A stretch of DNA of 64,000 bases from Albidovulum aestuarii (GCF_029961185.1 NZ_JASBQQ010000002.1:434001-498000), one strand, 5' to 3'. Shown: positions 51,311-61,737, numbered from the stretch's first letter. Numbers and translations are program-made. Notes: generated by a model from the sequence alone, not told the origin.

Positions 51311-52966
51311 TCAGCGCTGCGCGGTTTTCCAGCGCGGAGAATTCCACGGCTCGGAATTGGCAGGCGCCAGCATACCCCTGCCCAGCACGTGATCGGCGGC
51401 CTTCTCGCCCACCATGATCGAGGGCGCGTTAAGGTTGCCATTGGTGATGCGCGGGAAGATCGAGCTGTCCGCGACACGCAGCCCCTCAACCCCGATCACC
51501 CGGCATTCCGGGTCGACCACCGTCATCGGATCATCCCTGCACCCCATCTTCGCGGTGCCACAGGGGTGATAGGCGCTTTCCGCATGCTCGCGGATGAAAG
51601 CGTCGATTTCGTCATCGCTTTCAATGCCTTGTCCGGGCTGGATCTCATGCTTGACGAAGGGCTCAAAGGCCTCCTGCCCAAAGATCTCGCGCGTCAGGCG
51701 CACGCATTTGCGGAATTCTTCCCAGTCGTCGGGATGCGACATGTAGTTGAAGCGGATGACCGGCGCTTCCCTCGGATCGGCGGACCTGAGCGTGATGGCG
51801 CCGCGGGATTTCGACCGCATCGGCCCGGTATGGGCCTGAAACCCATGCCCCTCGGCCGCTGCCTTACCGTCATAGCGCACGGCGATCGGCAGGAAATGGT
51901 ACTGGATGTCGGGGTAGTCGACGCCCTTGTCCGACCGGATGAAGGCGCAGCTTTCGAATTGGTTCGAGGCACCGAGACCCGTGCGGGTAAAGAGCCACTG
52001 CGCACCCACGAAAGCCTTGCCCCAGAGGTTCCAGTATTTATAAAGCGTGATCGGCTGTTTGGAGGCGAATTGCATATAGATTTCAAGGTGATCCTGCAGG
52101 TTGGCACCCACACCTTTGCGATCCGCGACAACATCAATCCCGTGTTCCGCCAGATGCGCCGAAGGCCCGATTCCCGACAACATCAACAGTTTCGGCGTAT
52201 TGATCGACGAGGCGGCGAGGATCACCTCGGCGCGGGCCGAAATCACCTCGACCCGGCCTGACCGTTCCACCTCGACCCCGACCGCCCTGCCCTCGCGGAT
52301 CACCACCTTGCGGGCAAAAGCCCGGACCAGAGTGCAGTTTTCGCGCTTCAGCGCGGGTTTCAGATAAGCGTTTGCCGCCGACCAGCGCTGGCCCTTGTGG
52401 ATCGTCGCCTCGAAGGGCCCGAACCCCTCCTGTTTTTCGCCGTTATAATCCTCGGTGACCTCATAGCCCGCCTGCCGCCCGGCCTCGACAAAGGCATGGA
52501 ACAAAGGGTTCTTGCGCGGCCCACGCGAAACATGGAGGGGGCCGGAGCGGCCCCTGAATTCGCTGGCGGTCCCGTTGCCGCCATGCCAGGTCTCCATCCG
52601 CCGATAATAGGGCAGGACATCGGCATAGGACCAGCCCGAGGCCCCCGCCTCGGCCCAGTGGTCGAAATCCTTGGCGTGACCCCGCACAAAGACCATGCCG
52701 TTGATCGAGGACGACCCGCCGATCACCTTGCCGCGCGGCGTGGCCAGTTTCCGATTGTTCAGATTCGGCTCGGGCTCTGACTGGAACCCCCAGTCATAGA
52801 GCGACATGTTCATCGGATAGGAGAGCGCACCCGGCATCTGGATGAAGGGCCCTGCATCGGTTCCACCATGTTCGATGACGATCACGGATTTACCCGCCTC
52901 GGCTAGCCGATAGGCCATGGCGCAGCCACCGGACCCGGCACCTACAACGACATAATCGGCTTCCAT
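51311..52966 (-). CDS. betA: choline dehydrogenase
   Basis: 551 residues from ATG 52966, preceded by GGAGACG. GMC oxidoreductase: FAD-binding [39 protein letters not shown] (the two halves of the FAD/covalent-site segment), and the C-terminal catalytic His in [12 protein letters not shown] plus [18 protein letters not shown]. Oxidises choline to betaine aldehyde at the inner membrane. Last gene of the betI-betB-betA transcript; a 128-nt gap follows betB. Confidence 0.95.
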   Translation of the reverse strand: MEADYVVVGAGSGGCAMAYRLAEAGKSVIVIEHGGTDAGPFIQMPGALSYPMNMSLYDWGFQSEPEPNLNNRKLATPRGKVIGGSSSINGMVFVRGHAKDFDHWAEAGASGWSYADVLPYYRRMETWHGGNGTASEFRGRSGPLHVSRGPRKNPLFHAFVEAGRQAGYEVTEDYNGEKQEGFGPFEATIHKGQRWSAANAYLKPALKRENCTLVRAFARKVVIREGRAVGVEVERSGRVEVISARAEVILAASSINTPKLLMLSGIGPSAHLAEHGIDVVADRKGVGANLQDHLEIYMQFASKQPITLYKYWNLWGKAFVGAQWLFTRTGLGASNQFESCAFIRSDKGVDYPDIQYHFLPIAVRYDGKAAAEGHGFQAHTGPMRSKSRGAITLRSADPREAPVIRFNYMSHPDDWEEFRKCVRLTREIFGQEAFEPFVKHEIQPGQGIESDDEIDAFIREHAESAYHPCGTAKMGCRDDPMTVVDPECRVIGVEGLRVADSSIFPRITNGNLNAPSIMVGEKAADHVLGRGMLAPANSEPWNSPRWKTAQR

Positions 52967-53094
52967 CATCGTCTCCACTTCATCCCGGGTGAACACCGCC
53001 ACCCTCATTCCTTCCGTTCTAGACATCTCCACCCGACGGCCCGGGCCGCGCGGGTGGGTGGCCGGTGCGCGGGCCGGGCCGTCGACCTGACCTC

Positions 53095-54549
53095 TCAGTA
53101 GGGCGCTTCGACCGCGCCCATGCCGACATAGACCGACTTCACCTGACTGTAGTGCTCGATCGCAGCCTTGGAGTTTTCGCGCCCCACACCGGATTGTTTC
53201 ACCCCGCCAAAAGGCGCCTCAACGGGCGCGAGGTTATAGGCATTGATCCAGCAGGACCCGGCCTGAAGCTCCGCGATCACCCGATGCGCGCGGGTCAGAT
53301 CACGGGTAAAGATTCCCGCCGACAGGCCGAATTCCGTTGCATTGGCGCGGGTTACAGCCTCTTCCTCATCTTCGAAATCCAGTACCGCCATCACCGGACC
53401 AAAGATCTCTTCCCGTGCGATGGTCATCTCGTCCGTGACATCGGCAAAGACGGTCGGTTCCAGATAGAAGCCGGAATTGACCGGGCCGCGCCCGCCGCCG
53501 GTGATCAGCCGCGCGCCCTCTTCCTGCCCTTTGCGAACATAACCCAGCACCTTCTCAAGCTGCGCCTCGGACACCAAGGGCCCCATCTGCGTCTCCTCGT
53601 CCAGAGGATCGCCCAGACGGATCGCCTGCGTGCGCTCCTTCAGCCGGGCAAGGAACTGCTCCTTGATCCCCTTCTGAACAAAGACACGGGTGCCATTGGA
53701 ACAGACCTGCCCCGAGGAATAGAAGTTCCCCAGCATCGCGCCGCCCACCGCATCCTCGATATCGGCGTCGTCAAAGACGATCAGCGGCGACTTGCCGCCC
53801 AGTTCCATCGTCACATGCCGCATTCCGGCAGCGGCCGTGGCATAGACCTTCTTGCCGGTTTCGACCGATCCGGTCAGCGAGACCTTCGCCACGCGCGGGT
53901 CCGAGATCAGCGCACCCCCAACAGCGCCACGCCCCTGGACGACGTTATAGAGTCCTGCGGGTAACCCGGCCTCAACCAGAATTTCCGCCACTTTCAATGC
54001 AGATAGAGGTGTCACTTCAGATGGCTTGAAGACCATCGCATTGCCGAGCGCCAAGGCAGGCGCGCCTTTCCAGCACGCGATCTGGGTCGGATAATTCCAG
54101 GCACCGATGCCGACGCAGACCCCCAAAGGCTCGCGGATCGTGTAGACGAAATCGCGGCCAAGCGGGATCGTTTCGCCAGTAACGGTCGGCGCCAAACCTG
54201 CGAAGTATTCCAGCGCATCGGCCCCCGACGTCGCATCGGCCACCAGCGTTTCCTGCAAAGGCTTGCCGGTGTCGAGCGTTTCCAGCTCCGACAATTCCCG
54301 GTTCCGTTCGCGCATCATGTCGGCGGCGCGACGCAGGATGCGGGCGCGTTCGACGGGCTGGCGCGCGGCCCAGTCCTTCTGTGCGCGCTCAGCCGAGGTC
54401 AACGCGCGATCGATGATCGCTGGTGTCGCTTCATGCAGTCGGGCGATCACCTCGCCCGTCGCAGGATAGACAACGTCGATCACCGCGCCCGCAGTGTCTT
54501 CCAGATAGGCGCCATCGACGAAATGGCTGGCTGTCGGTTGCGCCTTCAT
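53095..54549 (-). CDS. betB: betaine aldehyde dehydrogenase
   Basis: 484 residues. NAD(P)+-dependent aldehyde dehydrogenase. General-base Glu is in [11 protein letters not shown], catalytic Cys in [14 protein letters not shown], cofactor motif is [10 protein letters not shown], and [10 protein letters not shown] then [12 protein letters not shown] lie near the C-terminus. Converts betaine aldehyde to the osmoprotectant glycine betaine. The start overlaps the betI stop by 4 nt. Confidence 0.95.
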   Translation of the reverse strand: MKAQPTASHFVDGAYLEDTAGAVIDVVYPATGEVIARLHEATPAIIDRALTSAERAQKDWAARQPVERARILRRAADMMRERNRELSELETLDTGKPLQETLVADATSGADALEYFAGLAPTVTGETIPLGRDFVYTIREPLGVCVGIGAWNYPTQIACWKGAPALALGNAMVFKPSEVTPLSALKVAEILVEAGLPAGLYNVVQGRGAVGGALISDPRVAKVSLTGSVETGKKVYATAAAGMRHVTMELGGKSPLIVFDDADIEDAVGGAMLGNFYSSGQVCSNGTRVFVQKGIKEQFLARLKERTQAIRLGDPLDEETQMGPLVSEAQLEKVLGYVRKGQEEGARLITGGGRGPVNSGFYLEPTVFADVTDEMTIAREEIFGPVMAVLDFEDEEEAVTRANATEFGLSAGIFTRDLTRAHRVIAELQAGSCWINAYNLAPVEAPFGGVKQSGVGRENSKAAIEHYSQVKSVYVGMGAVEAPY

Positions 54550-55124
54550 CGGGCCTCCAGTTCGCGGTCGAGATAGTCGGTGACGATGGCGGCCGCGGCG
54601 GCCCCGTCGGGCGTGCCATGTTTCAGCGCCTCGCGGATATAGACCCCGTCGATCATCGCGCCGATACCGCCCGCAAGCGCCTCGGCACGGTCGCCGACCA
54701 AGCGTTTCAGCGCATGTACGAGGTTCGACTGCATCCGCCGCTGATAGACCTGCAGAAGCCGCGCGGCCTCTTCCTGCTGCTGGGCCAATACGTAAAAGTT
54801 CAGCCAGGCGCCGATCACTTCGCGCCGGAAGTTCGATGTGGTGAAGCTCGCCCGGATGATACCGTTGATGCGGCCACGCTCGTCATCAGCGGCAGCCAGC
54901 GCGCCCCGCACCTCGGCCCCATAGAGCGTCAGGACATGGCGCATCGCGGCCAGGAATATCTGTTCCTTTGACCCGAAATAGTGATGGGCGAGCGCCGAGG
55001 ACATGCCTGCGCGTTTCGCGATCTGGCTGACCGTCACGTCGAGCGAGCCGGTACGGCCGATCTCGGTGATCGTCGCCTTGACCAAAGCCGCCTTGCGAAT
55101 CGGCTCCATCCCAACTTTCGGCAT
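54546..55124 (-). CDS. betI: choline-responsive transcriptional repressor (TetR family)
   Basis: 192 residues. TetR HTH at about 15-55 ([40 protein letters not shown]), with a BetI-like ligand domain ([20 protein letters not shown] region). It represses bet genes until choline is present. First gene of the betI-betB-betA transcript. Two identical boxes in its upstream region fit its palindromic site. Confidence 0.94.
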   Translation of the reverse strand: MPKVGMEPIRKAALVKATITEIGRTGSLDVTVSQIAKRAGMSSALAHHYFGSKEQIFLAAMRHVLTLYGAEVRGALAAADDERGRINGIIRASFTTSNFRREVIGAWLNFYVLAQQQEEAARLLQVYQRRMQSNLVHALKRLVGDRAEALAGGIGAMIDGVYIREALKHGTPDGAAAAAIVTDYLDRELEAR

Positions 55125-55163
55125 GACTCGCCCCCTTCTAACGATTCACTCGCTATCCGACCT

Positions 55164-55188
55164 TTTATTGACTCGTCAATCAAGAAAA
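55164..55188. promoter_or_regulatory. BetI-type operator box, bet side
   Basis: 25-nt element containing the dyad ATTGAC-TC-GTCAAT (55167-55180), 40 nt upstream of betI. It is repeated exactly at 55309-55333. It belongs to the divergent bet/cho control region. Confidence 0.78.
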
Positions 55189-55308
55189 ATCGACCCGGTG
55201 ACGTCGTTTCTTTCAGAATCCCCTTCCCTCGACTAGGCTCAGAGCCACAAAACGCCGGATTCTCGGCAAGGAAGAAAAAAACCCTTGCCAGAAACGGTGA
55301 ATTGTAAG

Positions 55309-55333
55309 TTTATTGACTCGTCAATCAAGAAAA
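55309..55333. promoter_or_regulatory. BetI-type operator box, cho side
   Basis: Exact 25-nt copy of the box at 55164-55188, dyad at 55312-55325, ending 13 nt before the choX start. It would block transcription or translation start of choXWV when BetI is bound. Confidence 0.78.
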
Positions 55334-55346
55334 CAGGGAGCAACCA

Positions 55347-56285
55347 ATGACCTTCACCAAGACCCTGCGGGCGACCTTGCTGGCTTCGGCCGCGCTGACC
55401 GCCGCCGTCCCGGCCTTCGCCGCCGGCTGCGACACCGTAACCTTCTCGGATGTGGGCTGGACCGATATCACCGCCACGACCGCGGTCACGACGACGATCC
55501 TCGGGGCGCTCGGCTACGACACGGACGTCAAGGTCCTGTCGGTGCCCGTCACCTATACCGGCCTTGCCGAAGGCGATATCGACGTGTTCCTCGGCAACTG
55601 GATGCCGACGATGGAGGCCGATATCGCGCCCTATCGCGAGGCAGGCACCGTTGAGACCATCGGACGCAACCTCGAAGGCGCGAAGTACACGCTGGCCACC
55701 AACAAGGCCGGCGCCGACCTCGGCATCACCGACTTTGCCGCGATCGCCGCGCAGAAAGATGCGCTAGAGGGCAAGATCTACGGGATCGAGCCGGGCAATG
55801 ACGGTAACCGCCTGATCATTGACATGATCGCGGCAAACCAGTTCGGCCTTGAGGGCTTCGAAGTGATCGAAAGCTCTGAACAGGGGATGCTGGCGCAGGT
55901 CGGCAATGCCGACAGTGACGGCAAGCCGATCGTCTTCCTCGGCTGGGAACCGCATCCGATGAACGCCAATTTCGAACTCACCTACCTGTCAGGTGGCGAC
56001 GATGTCTTCGGCCCGAACTACGGCGGCGCCGAGGTCTTCACCAATACCCGCGCAGGCTATGTCGGCGAATGCCCGAACACGGGCAAACTGCTCACCAACC
56101 TCAGCTTCACGCTGGCCATGGAAAACGAGATCATGGGCGCGATCCTGAATGATGGCGAAGCGCCGGAGGATGCGGCCAAGGCTTGGCTCGCGGCCAATTC
56201 CGATGTGCTCGGCCCCTGGCTTGACGGGGTGACGACGAAAGATGGCGGCGACGCGATGGCCGCCGTGCAAGACGCGCTGAACTGA
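55347..56285 (+). CDS. choX: choline ABC transporter substrate-binding protein
   Basis: 312 residues, preceded by AGGGAG. Signal peptide ends PAFAAGC. OpuAC/ProX-like fold: VTFSDVGWTDITATTAV at the start, IDVFLGNWMPTMEADIAPY, FLGWEPHPMNANFELTYL. ChoX-type aromatic residues (Trp in GWTD, NWMP, GWEP) form the cation-pi cage, and two cysteines (near 28 and 250) could form the conserved disulfide. Divergent from bet genes, so choline uptake and oxidation share BetI control. Confidence 0.94.
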   Translation: MTFTKTLRATLLASAALTAAVPAFAAGCDTVTFSDVGWTDITATTAVTTTILGALGYDTDVKVLSVPVTYTGLAEGDIDVFLGNWMPTMEADIAPYREAGTVETIGRNLEGAKYTLATNKAGADLGITDFAAIAAQKDALEGKIYGIEPGNDGNRLIIDMIAANQFGLEGFEVIESSEQGMLAQVGNADSDGKPIVFLGWEPHPMNANFELTYLSGGDDVFGPNYGGAEVFTNTRAGYVGECPNTGKLLTNLSFTLAMENEIMGAILNDGEAPEDAAKAWLAANSDVLGPWLDGVTTKDGGDAMAAVQDALN

Positions 56286-56308
56286 CGCCACCGCCCAGCT
56301 CGCGCGAC

Positions 56309-56343
56309 CCCCTCTCCGCCACCCTCCCTGCGGCGGAGAGGGG
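56309..56343 (+). other. intercistronic hairpin between choX and choW
   Basis: Perfect 12-bp G/C stem (56309-56320 with 56332-56343, loop of 11 nt) in the 125-nt gap. Such a structure after a binding-protein gene typically stabilises its mRNA or reduces readthrough, giving more binding protein than permease. Confidence 0.65.
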
Positions 56344-56410
56344 AAATGCCGACAACAAAAATAATGAAGAGGCGGCTTTCCGGGCCGCACGTGCCTTCGG
56401 GGGATGAGAA

Positions 56411-57259
56411 ATGGAATGGCTCGAATATCTCTGGCTAGAGAACTACAAGATTCCTGTCGGAAAGGTCGCCAAGACCCTCTTCGACTGGATGAAGGACAAT
56501 CTGAAACCGGCCTTCCGGCTTATCTCGGATGTCATGGATGGGATGATCAATGGCATCCTCTGGCTCCTCGAGACGCCGCATCCGCTGTTCATCGTGGCGA
56601 TTTTCGTCGGCATCACCTGGCTCGTGCAGCGCAGCTGGAAGACGTGCCTTCTGGTCTTGCTCGGCTTTCTCTTCATCCTCAATCAGGGCTACTGGGACGA
56701 GACGATGCAGAGCATGACGCTGATCCTGTCCTCGTGCATCGTCTGCATGGCCGTGGGCGTGCCCATCGGCATCGCCGCGGCGCACCGACCCCGGCTTTAC
56801 ACCGCGATGCAGCCGATCCTAGACCTGATGCAGACGTTGCCGACCTTCGTCTACCTGATCCCGGCGATCATCTTCTTCGGTCTCGGCATGGTGCCGGGCC
56901 TCTTGGCGACCGTGGTCTTCGTCCTGCCCGCGCCGATCCGGTTGACGCATCTTGGCGTCTCCTCGACGCCCAAGGCGCTGACCGAAGCACTGACCGCCTT
57001 CGGTGCCACCAAAAGTCAGGTCCTGTGGAAGGCTGAATTGCCTTACGCCTTCCCGCAGATCATGGCGGGGCTGAACCAGACCATCATGCTGTCGTTGTCG
57101 ATGGTCGTCATCGCGGCGCTGGTGGGCGCCAGCGGCCTTGGCGTGCCGGTCATGCGGGCGCTGCAATCGGTAAACACCGCACTTGGTTTTGAAAGCGGTT
57201 TCGTCATCGTGGTCGTGGCCATCGTGCTCGACCGGATGCTGCGGCGGGGGGATATGTGA
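56411..57259 (+). CDS. choW: choline ABC transporter permease
   Basis: 282 residues, one subunit type with about six or seven membrane helices. N-terminal soluble/periplasmic segment, then the permease core with ALTEALTAFGATKSQVLWKA and LPYAFPQIMAGLNQTIMLSL around the coupling loop. The ProW/OpuAB-family pattern PTFVYLIPAIIFFGLGMVPG is visible. The stop overlaps the next gene's GTG/ATG region. Confidence 0.94.
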   Translation: MEWLEYLWLENYKIPVGKVAKTLFDWMKDNLKPAFRLISDVMDGMINGILWLLETPHPLFIVAIFVGITWLVQRSWKTCLLVLLGFLFILNQGYWDETMQSMTLILSSCIVCMAVGVPIGIAAAHRPRLYTAMQPILDLMQTLPTFVYLIPAIIFFGLGMVPGLLATVVFVLPAPIRLTHLGVSSTPKALTEALTAFGATKSQVLWKAELPYAFPQIMAGLNQTIMLSLSMVVIAALVGASGLGVPVMRALQSVNTALGFESGFVIVVVAIVLDRMLRRGDM

Positions 57260-58311
57260 TGGGCGCGGAAATACAGAACGGAACCGGCATCGCCGTCGAG
57301 TTCGACAAGGTCAATATCGTGTTCGGTGACCATCCCGAACGCGCCCTGCCGATGATGGATCAGGGCATGAGCCGCTCGGATATCCAGAAGGAAACGGGAC
57401 AGGTCCTCGGCGTTCATGATTGTTCGCTGACCGTGGCCAAGGGCGAAATCCTTGTACTTATGGGTCTTTCCGGTTCGGGCAAATCGACACTTCTGCGCGC
57501 GGTGAACGGGCTCAACCCGGTCTGCCGGGGGTCGGTCACGATCCATGATGACGGCTGGAGTTGCGAAGTGGGCGCAGCATCGGTGCCCGACCTTCTCAAG
57601 GTGCGCCGCGAATGCGTGGCCATGGTCTTCCAGCAATTCGGTCTTCTGCCCTGGCGGACGGTGCGCGAGAATGTGGGCCTCGGACTTGAACTGGGCGGCC
57701 AGTCGGCCGCAGTCCGGCAGGCGAAGGTCGACGAACAGCTTGCGCTTGTGGGCCTCTCGGACTGGGCCGAGCGCAAGGTGGGTGAGCTGTCGGGTGGAAT
57801 GCAGCAGCGCGTCGGCCTTGCCCGCGCCTTTGCGACCGAGGCACCGATCCTTCTGATGGACGAACCCTTCTCGGCCCTCGATCCGCTGATTCGGACGCGG
57901 TTGCAGGACGAATTGTTGGAGTTGCAGGAAAAGCTTCACCGCACGATCATCTTCGTCAGCCACGATCTGGACGAGGCCTTCAAGATCGGCAACCGTATCG
58001 CGCTGATGGAGGGAGGTCGGATCGTGCAATGCGGCACCGCGCGCGAGATCATCGCCAATCCGGTGTCCGACTACGTGGCCGACTTCGTGGCGCATATGAA
58101 CCCGCTTGGCGTTCTGCGCGCCTCGGACATCATGGAACCCGTGACGGTCCGCGCCCCGAACACGCCAGAGGTCGACCCGGAAGCGCCTGTACGCGATGTG
58201 ATGGAGCGCCTGCGCGAGGTCCCTGCCCTCGCCGTGACCGATGGCGGCAAGACACTTGGACGCATCACGCGGGAAAGCGTGATCGGTCGGTTGCTCGACC
58301 CGCGCGGCTGA
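57259..58311 (+). CDS. choV: choline ABC transporter ATP-binding protein
   Basis: 350 residues. ProV/OpuAA family: Walker A GLSGSGKST, signature LSGGMQQRVGLARAFA, Walker B ILLMDEPFSALDPL, switch His in IIFVSHDLDEAFKIG. C-terminal CBS-like region of about 60 residues (VRDVMERLREVPALAVTDGG). Start ATG 57259 (a GTG lies 3 nt earlier). Last gene of choXWV, imports choline in a high-affinity system. Confidence 0.94.
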   Translation: MGAEIQNGTGIAVEFDKVNIVFGDHPERALPMMDQGMSRSDIQKETGQVLGVHDCSLTVAKGEILVLMGLSGSGKSTLLRAVNGLNPVCRGSVTIHDDGWSCEVGAASVPDLLKVRRECVAMVFQQFGLLPWRTVRENVGLGLELGGQSAAVRQAKVDEQLALVGLSDWAERKVGELSGGMQQRVGLARAFATEAPILLMDEPFSALDPLIRTRLQDELLELQEKLHRTIIFVSHDLDEAFKIGNRIALMEGGRIVQCGTAREIIANPVSDYVADFVAHMNPLGVLRASDIMEPVTVRAPNTPEVDPEAPVRDVMERLREVPALAVTDGGKTLGRITRESVIGRLLDPRG

Positions 58312-58455
58312 GCCGTTACAGGTCTTAGCCTGTCCTTTCTGCCGTCAGGTCGGAGGAGTAGTCCGGTCGCCAACAAACGATGCGCGGGTGTCGTGACACA
58401 GCGTTTCGCGTTCACTCGCCGCTGCCCGCCCCGGTGCATGTCGGGCGGTGGAGAA

Positions 58456-58482
58456 ATGCGGGGCCGCAACACGGCCCCGCAT
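58456..58482 (-). terminator. terminator downstream of the potD remnant
   Basis: Perfect 11-bp stem (58456-58466 with 58472-58482, loop CAACA), followed on the minus strand by TTCTCC, 8 nt after the potD-type stop. It is an intact relic of the former operon. Confidence 0.75.
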
Positions 58483-58490
58483 TCAATGCG

Positions 58491-59165
58491 TTACTTGAGC
58501 AGTTCAGTCCAGATCGCGGTATAAAGATCGGTCGCTGACTGCGGGCATGTCGGCAGGAATTGCCCGCCCGCCGCAAACTCTGCCGGCGTTACAATCTCGG
58601 GTGCGGTCTTCATGTCTTCGGGCATGAATTCCTCGGACCCGGCGACACCGTTTGCATAGCGTGCAAAGCTTGAGATCATCGCGGCATTTTCAGGATCGAG
58701 GATGAAGTTGATGAACTGGTAGGCTTCATCGACGTTCTGCGCGTCCGACAGCAGGGCGACCGAATCCATGAACAACGGATAGCCCTCTTTGGGATAGCCA
58801 TAGACGACGTCCGGATTGTTGATCCGGGCGCGCATCGTGGATCCGTTCCAGTTCACCGAGGCCGCATAGTCGCCCGAAGACAGCTTGTCGGTCGTGCCGT
58901 AGTCCATCGACAGCCATTTCGGCTTGGCCGCCATCATCTTGTCGCGGACCTTCTTCAGCAGTTCGAGGTCTTCTGTGCAGGCCTCGCCTCCAATATTGAA
59001 GATCGCCATATTAATGACATCCGTCATCTCCGGCACGACGTTGATCTTGCCCTCCAGTTCCGGTGGCGGATCCATGAACAGTTCAGATGTGTTCACGTCA
59101 CCGGAATAGACACTGGTGTTAACGGCGATCCCCACCGAACCCCACTGCCACGGCACCGAATACTT
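58491..59165 (-). pseudogene. 3' fragment of a spermidine/putrescine-type binding-protein gene (potD-like)
   Basis: About 224 codons, starting abruptly in the middle of the family sequence: [20 protein letters not shown], later WNGSTMRARINNPDVVYGYP and EEAYQFINFILDP-type motif DEAYQFINFILDPENAAMIS. The expected N-terminal third, with signal peptide, is missing. The fragment is joined directly to the truncated potA-like gene near 59165, so potB, potC and part of potD were lost in one deletion. Unlikely to be expressed as a functional protein. Confidence 0.85.
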
Positions 59166-59998
59166 CCGGGCCGGATCGCAAGCGTGACCGTTCCGTGATG
59201 CCCGTCCGGCGCGACCGCAAGCAGATCGCCCGTTCCGATACGGATCTGGCCAGACTTGACCGTCCCATCCAGAAAGACCGTTTCGCCAATAAAATCGGCG
59301 ACAAACCGGTTGACCCGACGTTCATAGATTTCGTGCGGCGTACCTACCTGCAAAAGCGCGCCGGCCGACATGACGCCGATGCGGTTCGACATCGTCAGCG
59401 CCTCTTCCTGATCGTGTGTGGCGAAGATGAATGTAACCCCAGTCTCCGCCTGAAGTCGCTTCAGCTCGCTCTGCATCTCCTTGCGCAACTTGAGATCGAG
59501 CGCCGAGAGCGGTTCGTCCAGCAGCAGAACCTGCGGTTCCGGCGCCAGCGCCACCCGTTGCTGCTGTCCGTCGGACAATTGCTGCGGCAGGCGGTTTGCG
59601 AAATCCTCGAGCTTGACCAATGCAAGGACACGCTCGACCGCGCTCGTCACTTCAGCGGCGGGCTTTCCCAGCATCTTGAGCCCGAAGCCGACATTCTGCG
59701 CGACGGTCAGATGGGGAAACAGGGCGTAGGACTGGAACACCGTGTTCACCGGACGCTGATTGGGCGGCGTATAGGTGATGTCCTGCCCGGACAGGAAAAT
59801 CGCCCCCGATGTCGGGGTCTCAAACCCTGCAATGCACCGAAGCAACGTCGTCTTGCCGCACCCGGATGGACCCAGAAGTGTGAAAAACTCACCTTTGGCA
59901 ATGGCGATCGACACATCGCCGAGCGCAGTCACCGCGCCGGCGCCCGCCCCTTAGATCTTGCCAACGTTGCGAGCGTCAATTGCGGTATCTGTGCTCAC
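59166..59998 (-). pseudogene. decayed polyamine transporter ATPase gene (potA-like)
   Basis: Original GTG at 59998 starts STDTAIDARNVGKI, then TAA at 59951-59953 interrupts codon 16. Downstream the frame continues with Walker [10 protein letters not shown], but the signature is LSDGQQQR instead of LSGGQ, and about four residues (ARAL region) are missing before [15 protein letters not shown]. The C-terminal TOBE domain breaks off at about residue 277 where it fuses to the potD remnant. A later GTG at 59932 could restart translation, but the product would lack the motif and the tail. Clear pseudogene. Confidence 0.87.
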
Positions 59999-60216
59999 GT
60001 CCTGCCCCATGCCGTTCACTCGGCTATGTCTTCCGAATCTATGCAAGATTTCCGTTAGATTATGTTGGGACGTGCAATTTCGGCGTCGGACGTCGCGATG
60101 TTCAGATGGACCGGCCGCCTTGCGGGCGCGAACCGCGTCAGACGCCCAAACCCCGCAGAATTTGAGTGCGGGATATGTCGGCCCCTGCAGGGAATCTCGA
60201 AAGTAGCGTCGTTAAT

Positions 60217-61491
60217 CTATCCGTTCACCGCCTCGGAGCGGTTCATGGGGCGATAGGCGGCGTAGGCCAGTTGGATCGCAATCTGGTCGGCGATGAACCG
60301 TGCGTCATGCCAGACGCCCCAGATGAAGGACGATCCGCGCCGGGACAGCCAGGGCAGCCCGAGGAAATAGACGCCTGGTTCCGTCGAAACACCACGCCGG
60401 TGGTCGGGCTGACCGTTTTCGTCAAACGCATCGACCTGCAGCCACCCATAATCACGCGCAAATCCGGTCGCCCAGATCACCGACGTTATCCCTGCCCCCG
60501 CCAGATCAAGCTCGCGGATAGGATTGGTCAGGCAGTCCGGATCGGGCCGGATATCCCGCGCGGCTGGGTCAGGCGGAAAGTCCAGCCCGTGACGCGCGAC
60601 ATAGGCGTCGGCTTCATCGAGAACCGACAGGTAGTTCCGGTCACCCTGTTCGATATTACGCCTCAGGTCGTCGGAAAACCGCAGGACGCCGTCCTCATAG
60701 GCTGCCGTCCGGCCGACAAGCGTAATGCCCGACGCCGCAAAACGCCGGAAATCCACGGTCTGACCGCCATTCGCACCGCTGATCGCGACGGTGACATGCT
60801 CCGTGCCGGGGGCCGGTGTCTGCAGGTCCCATTTGCCAAGCACACCCAGCCACCAGACGAAATCCCGGCCGCGATAGCTGCGTGGCGTCCGGTCATGCGG
60901 TCCGACGGACAGATAGACCTTGCGCCCGGCCGCCATCAATTCCTCGGCGATTTGCGCCCCGGAAGACCCCGCCCCGACCACCATCACCGCACCATCGGGC
61001 AATTGCGACGGGTTACGATAGGCGGCGGAGTGGATCTGCATCACCGCTGCATCCGACGGGATCAGGCTGGGAATGACCGGCACCTGAAACGGCCCGGTCG
61101 CGGCGACGACATGACCCGCTTGCAGGGTGCCTTCCGATGTCTCCACCTCGAATCCGCTCTTGCCTTCGACTTTGCGGACCCGCGTCACCTCGACCCCGCA
61201 ACGGACCGGCGCGCCGATCTTGCTTGCATAGGCCTCGAAATAGTCGGCGACGGCCTCTTTTGGAACGAACTCATCCGGGTCATGCTTCGTAAATTCCATG
61301 CCCGGAAAGCGGTCGTGCCAGGCAGGACCGTTGGCCACGAGCGAATCCCACCTTTCGCTGCGCCAGCGTTCCGCGATGCGGCTGCGTTCAAGAACCACAT
61401 GGCCAATGCCATGCGCGCCGAGATGTTCGCTCATCGCGATCCCGGCCTGGCCGCCACCGACGACCACCACATCGACGTTTTCCGTTATCAT
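60217..61491 (-). CDS. flavin-containing monooxygenase (NAD(P)/FAD-dependent oxidoreductase)
   Basis: 424 residues. FAD-binding VVVVGGGQAGIAMSEHLG near residue 8, NADP-binding MVVGAGSSGAQIAEELMAAG near 170, conserved IWATGFARDYGWL near 355. Resembles the CzcO/YdjA-type group that hydroxylates or N-oxidises small substrates. Divergent from two Rieske oxygenase genes; shared operator palindromes suggest joint control. Substrate unknown; N-methylated amine or aromatic compounds are candidates. Confidence 0.88.
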   Translation of the reverse strand: MITENVDVVVVGGGQAGIAMSEHLGAHGIGHVVLERSRIAERWRSERWDSLVANGPAWHDRFPGMEFTKHDPDEFVPKEAVADYFEAYASKIGAPVRCGVEVTRVRKVEGKSGFEVETSEGTLQAGHVVAATGPFQVPVIPSLIPSDAAVMQIHSAAYRNPSQLPDGAVMVVGAGSSGAQIAEELMAAGRKVYLSVGPHDRTPRSYRGRDFVWWLGVLGKWDLQTPAPGTEHVTVAISGANGGQTVDFRRFAASGITLVGRTAAYEDGVLRFSDDLRRNIEQGDRNYLSVLDEADAYVARHGLDFPPDPAARDIRPDPDCLTNPIRELDLAGAGITSVIWATGFARDYGWLQVDAFDENGQPDHRRGVSTEPGVYFLGLPWLSRRGSSFIWGVWHDARFIADQIAIQLAYAAYRPMNRSEAVNG

Positions 61492-61594
61492 TGGCTTTGT
61501 GTCCTGTTTCAGCCCATAGTTTCGCGCAGGCTCGGGTGATGGACCTTAGACAGATCGCCGGACCACTGAAAAATACGGAATGCCACAGCATTGA

Positions 61595-61609
61595 TTAGGC
61601 ATTGCCTAA
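61595..61609. promoter_or_regulatory. operator palindrome A
   Basis: TTAGGCA-T-TGCCTAA, perfect 15-nt dyad in the 246-bp divergent region between the monooxygenase and the Rieske gene. A second TTAGG-N5-CCTAA site is centred 44 nt away. Confidence 0.65.
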
Positions 61610-61637
61610 AGCCTTACGCGCCCGAAGGCCCGGCCTT

Positions 61638-61654
61638 ATTAGGAAACGCCTAAT
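61638..61654. promoter_or_regulatory. operator palindrome B
   Basis: ATTAGG-AAACG-CCTAAT, 6-bp dyad sharing the TTAGG-N5-CCTAA layout of palindrome A. The spacing is about four helical turns, suitable for cooperative binding by one regulator that is not encoded in the window. Confidence 0.63.
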
Positions 61655-61737
61655 CCCTGCTGAGAAAGTCCGTACTTTCCGACCGGCGCGTGCCACCCGA
61701 TCCTGCAAGGGGAACGACTCTGCGCGGAGAACGGGAC

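Noticed and set aside
50249-52261. 670-codon open frame antisense to the transglycosylase and betA
   Set aside because: It crosses two unrelated genes on the opposite strand and shows no motifs; an open-frame artefact of GC skew.
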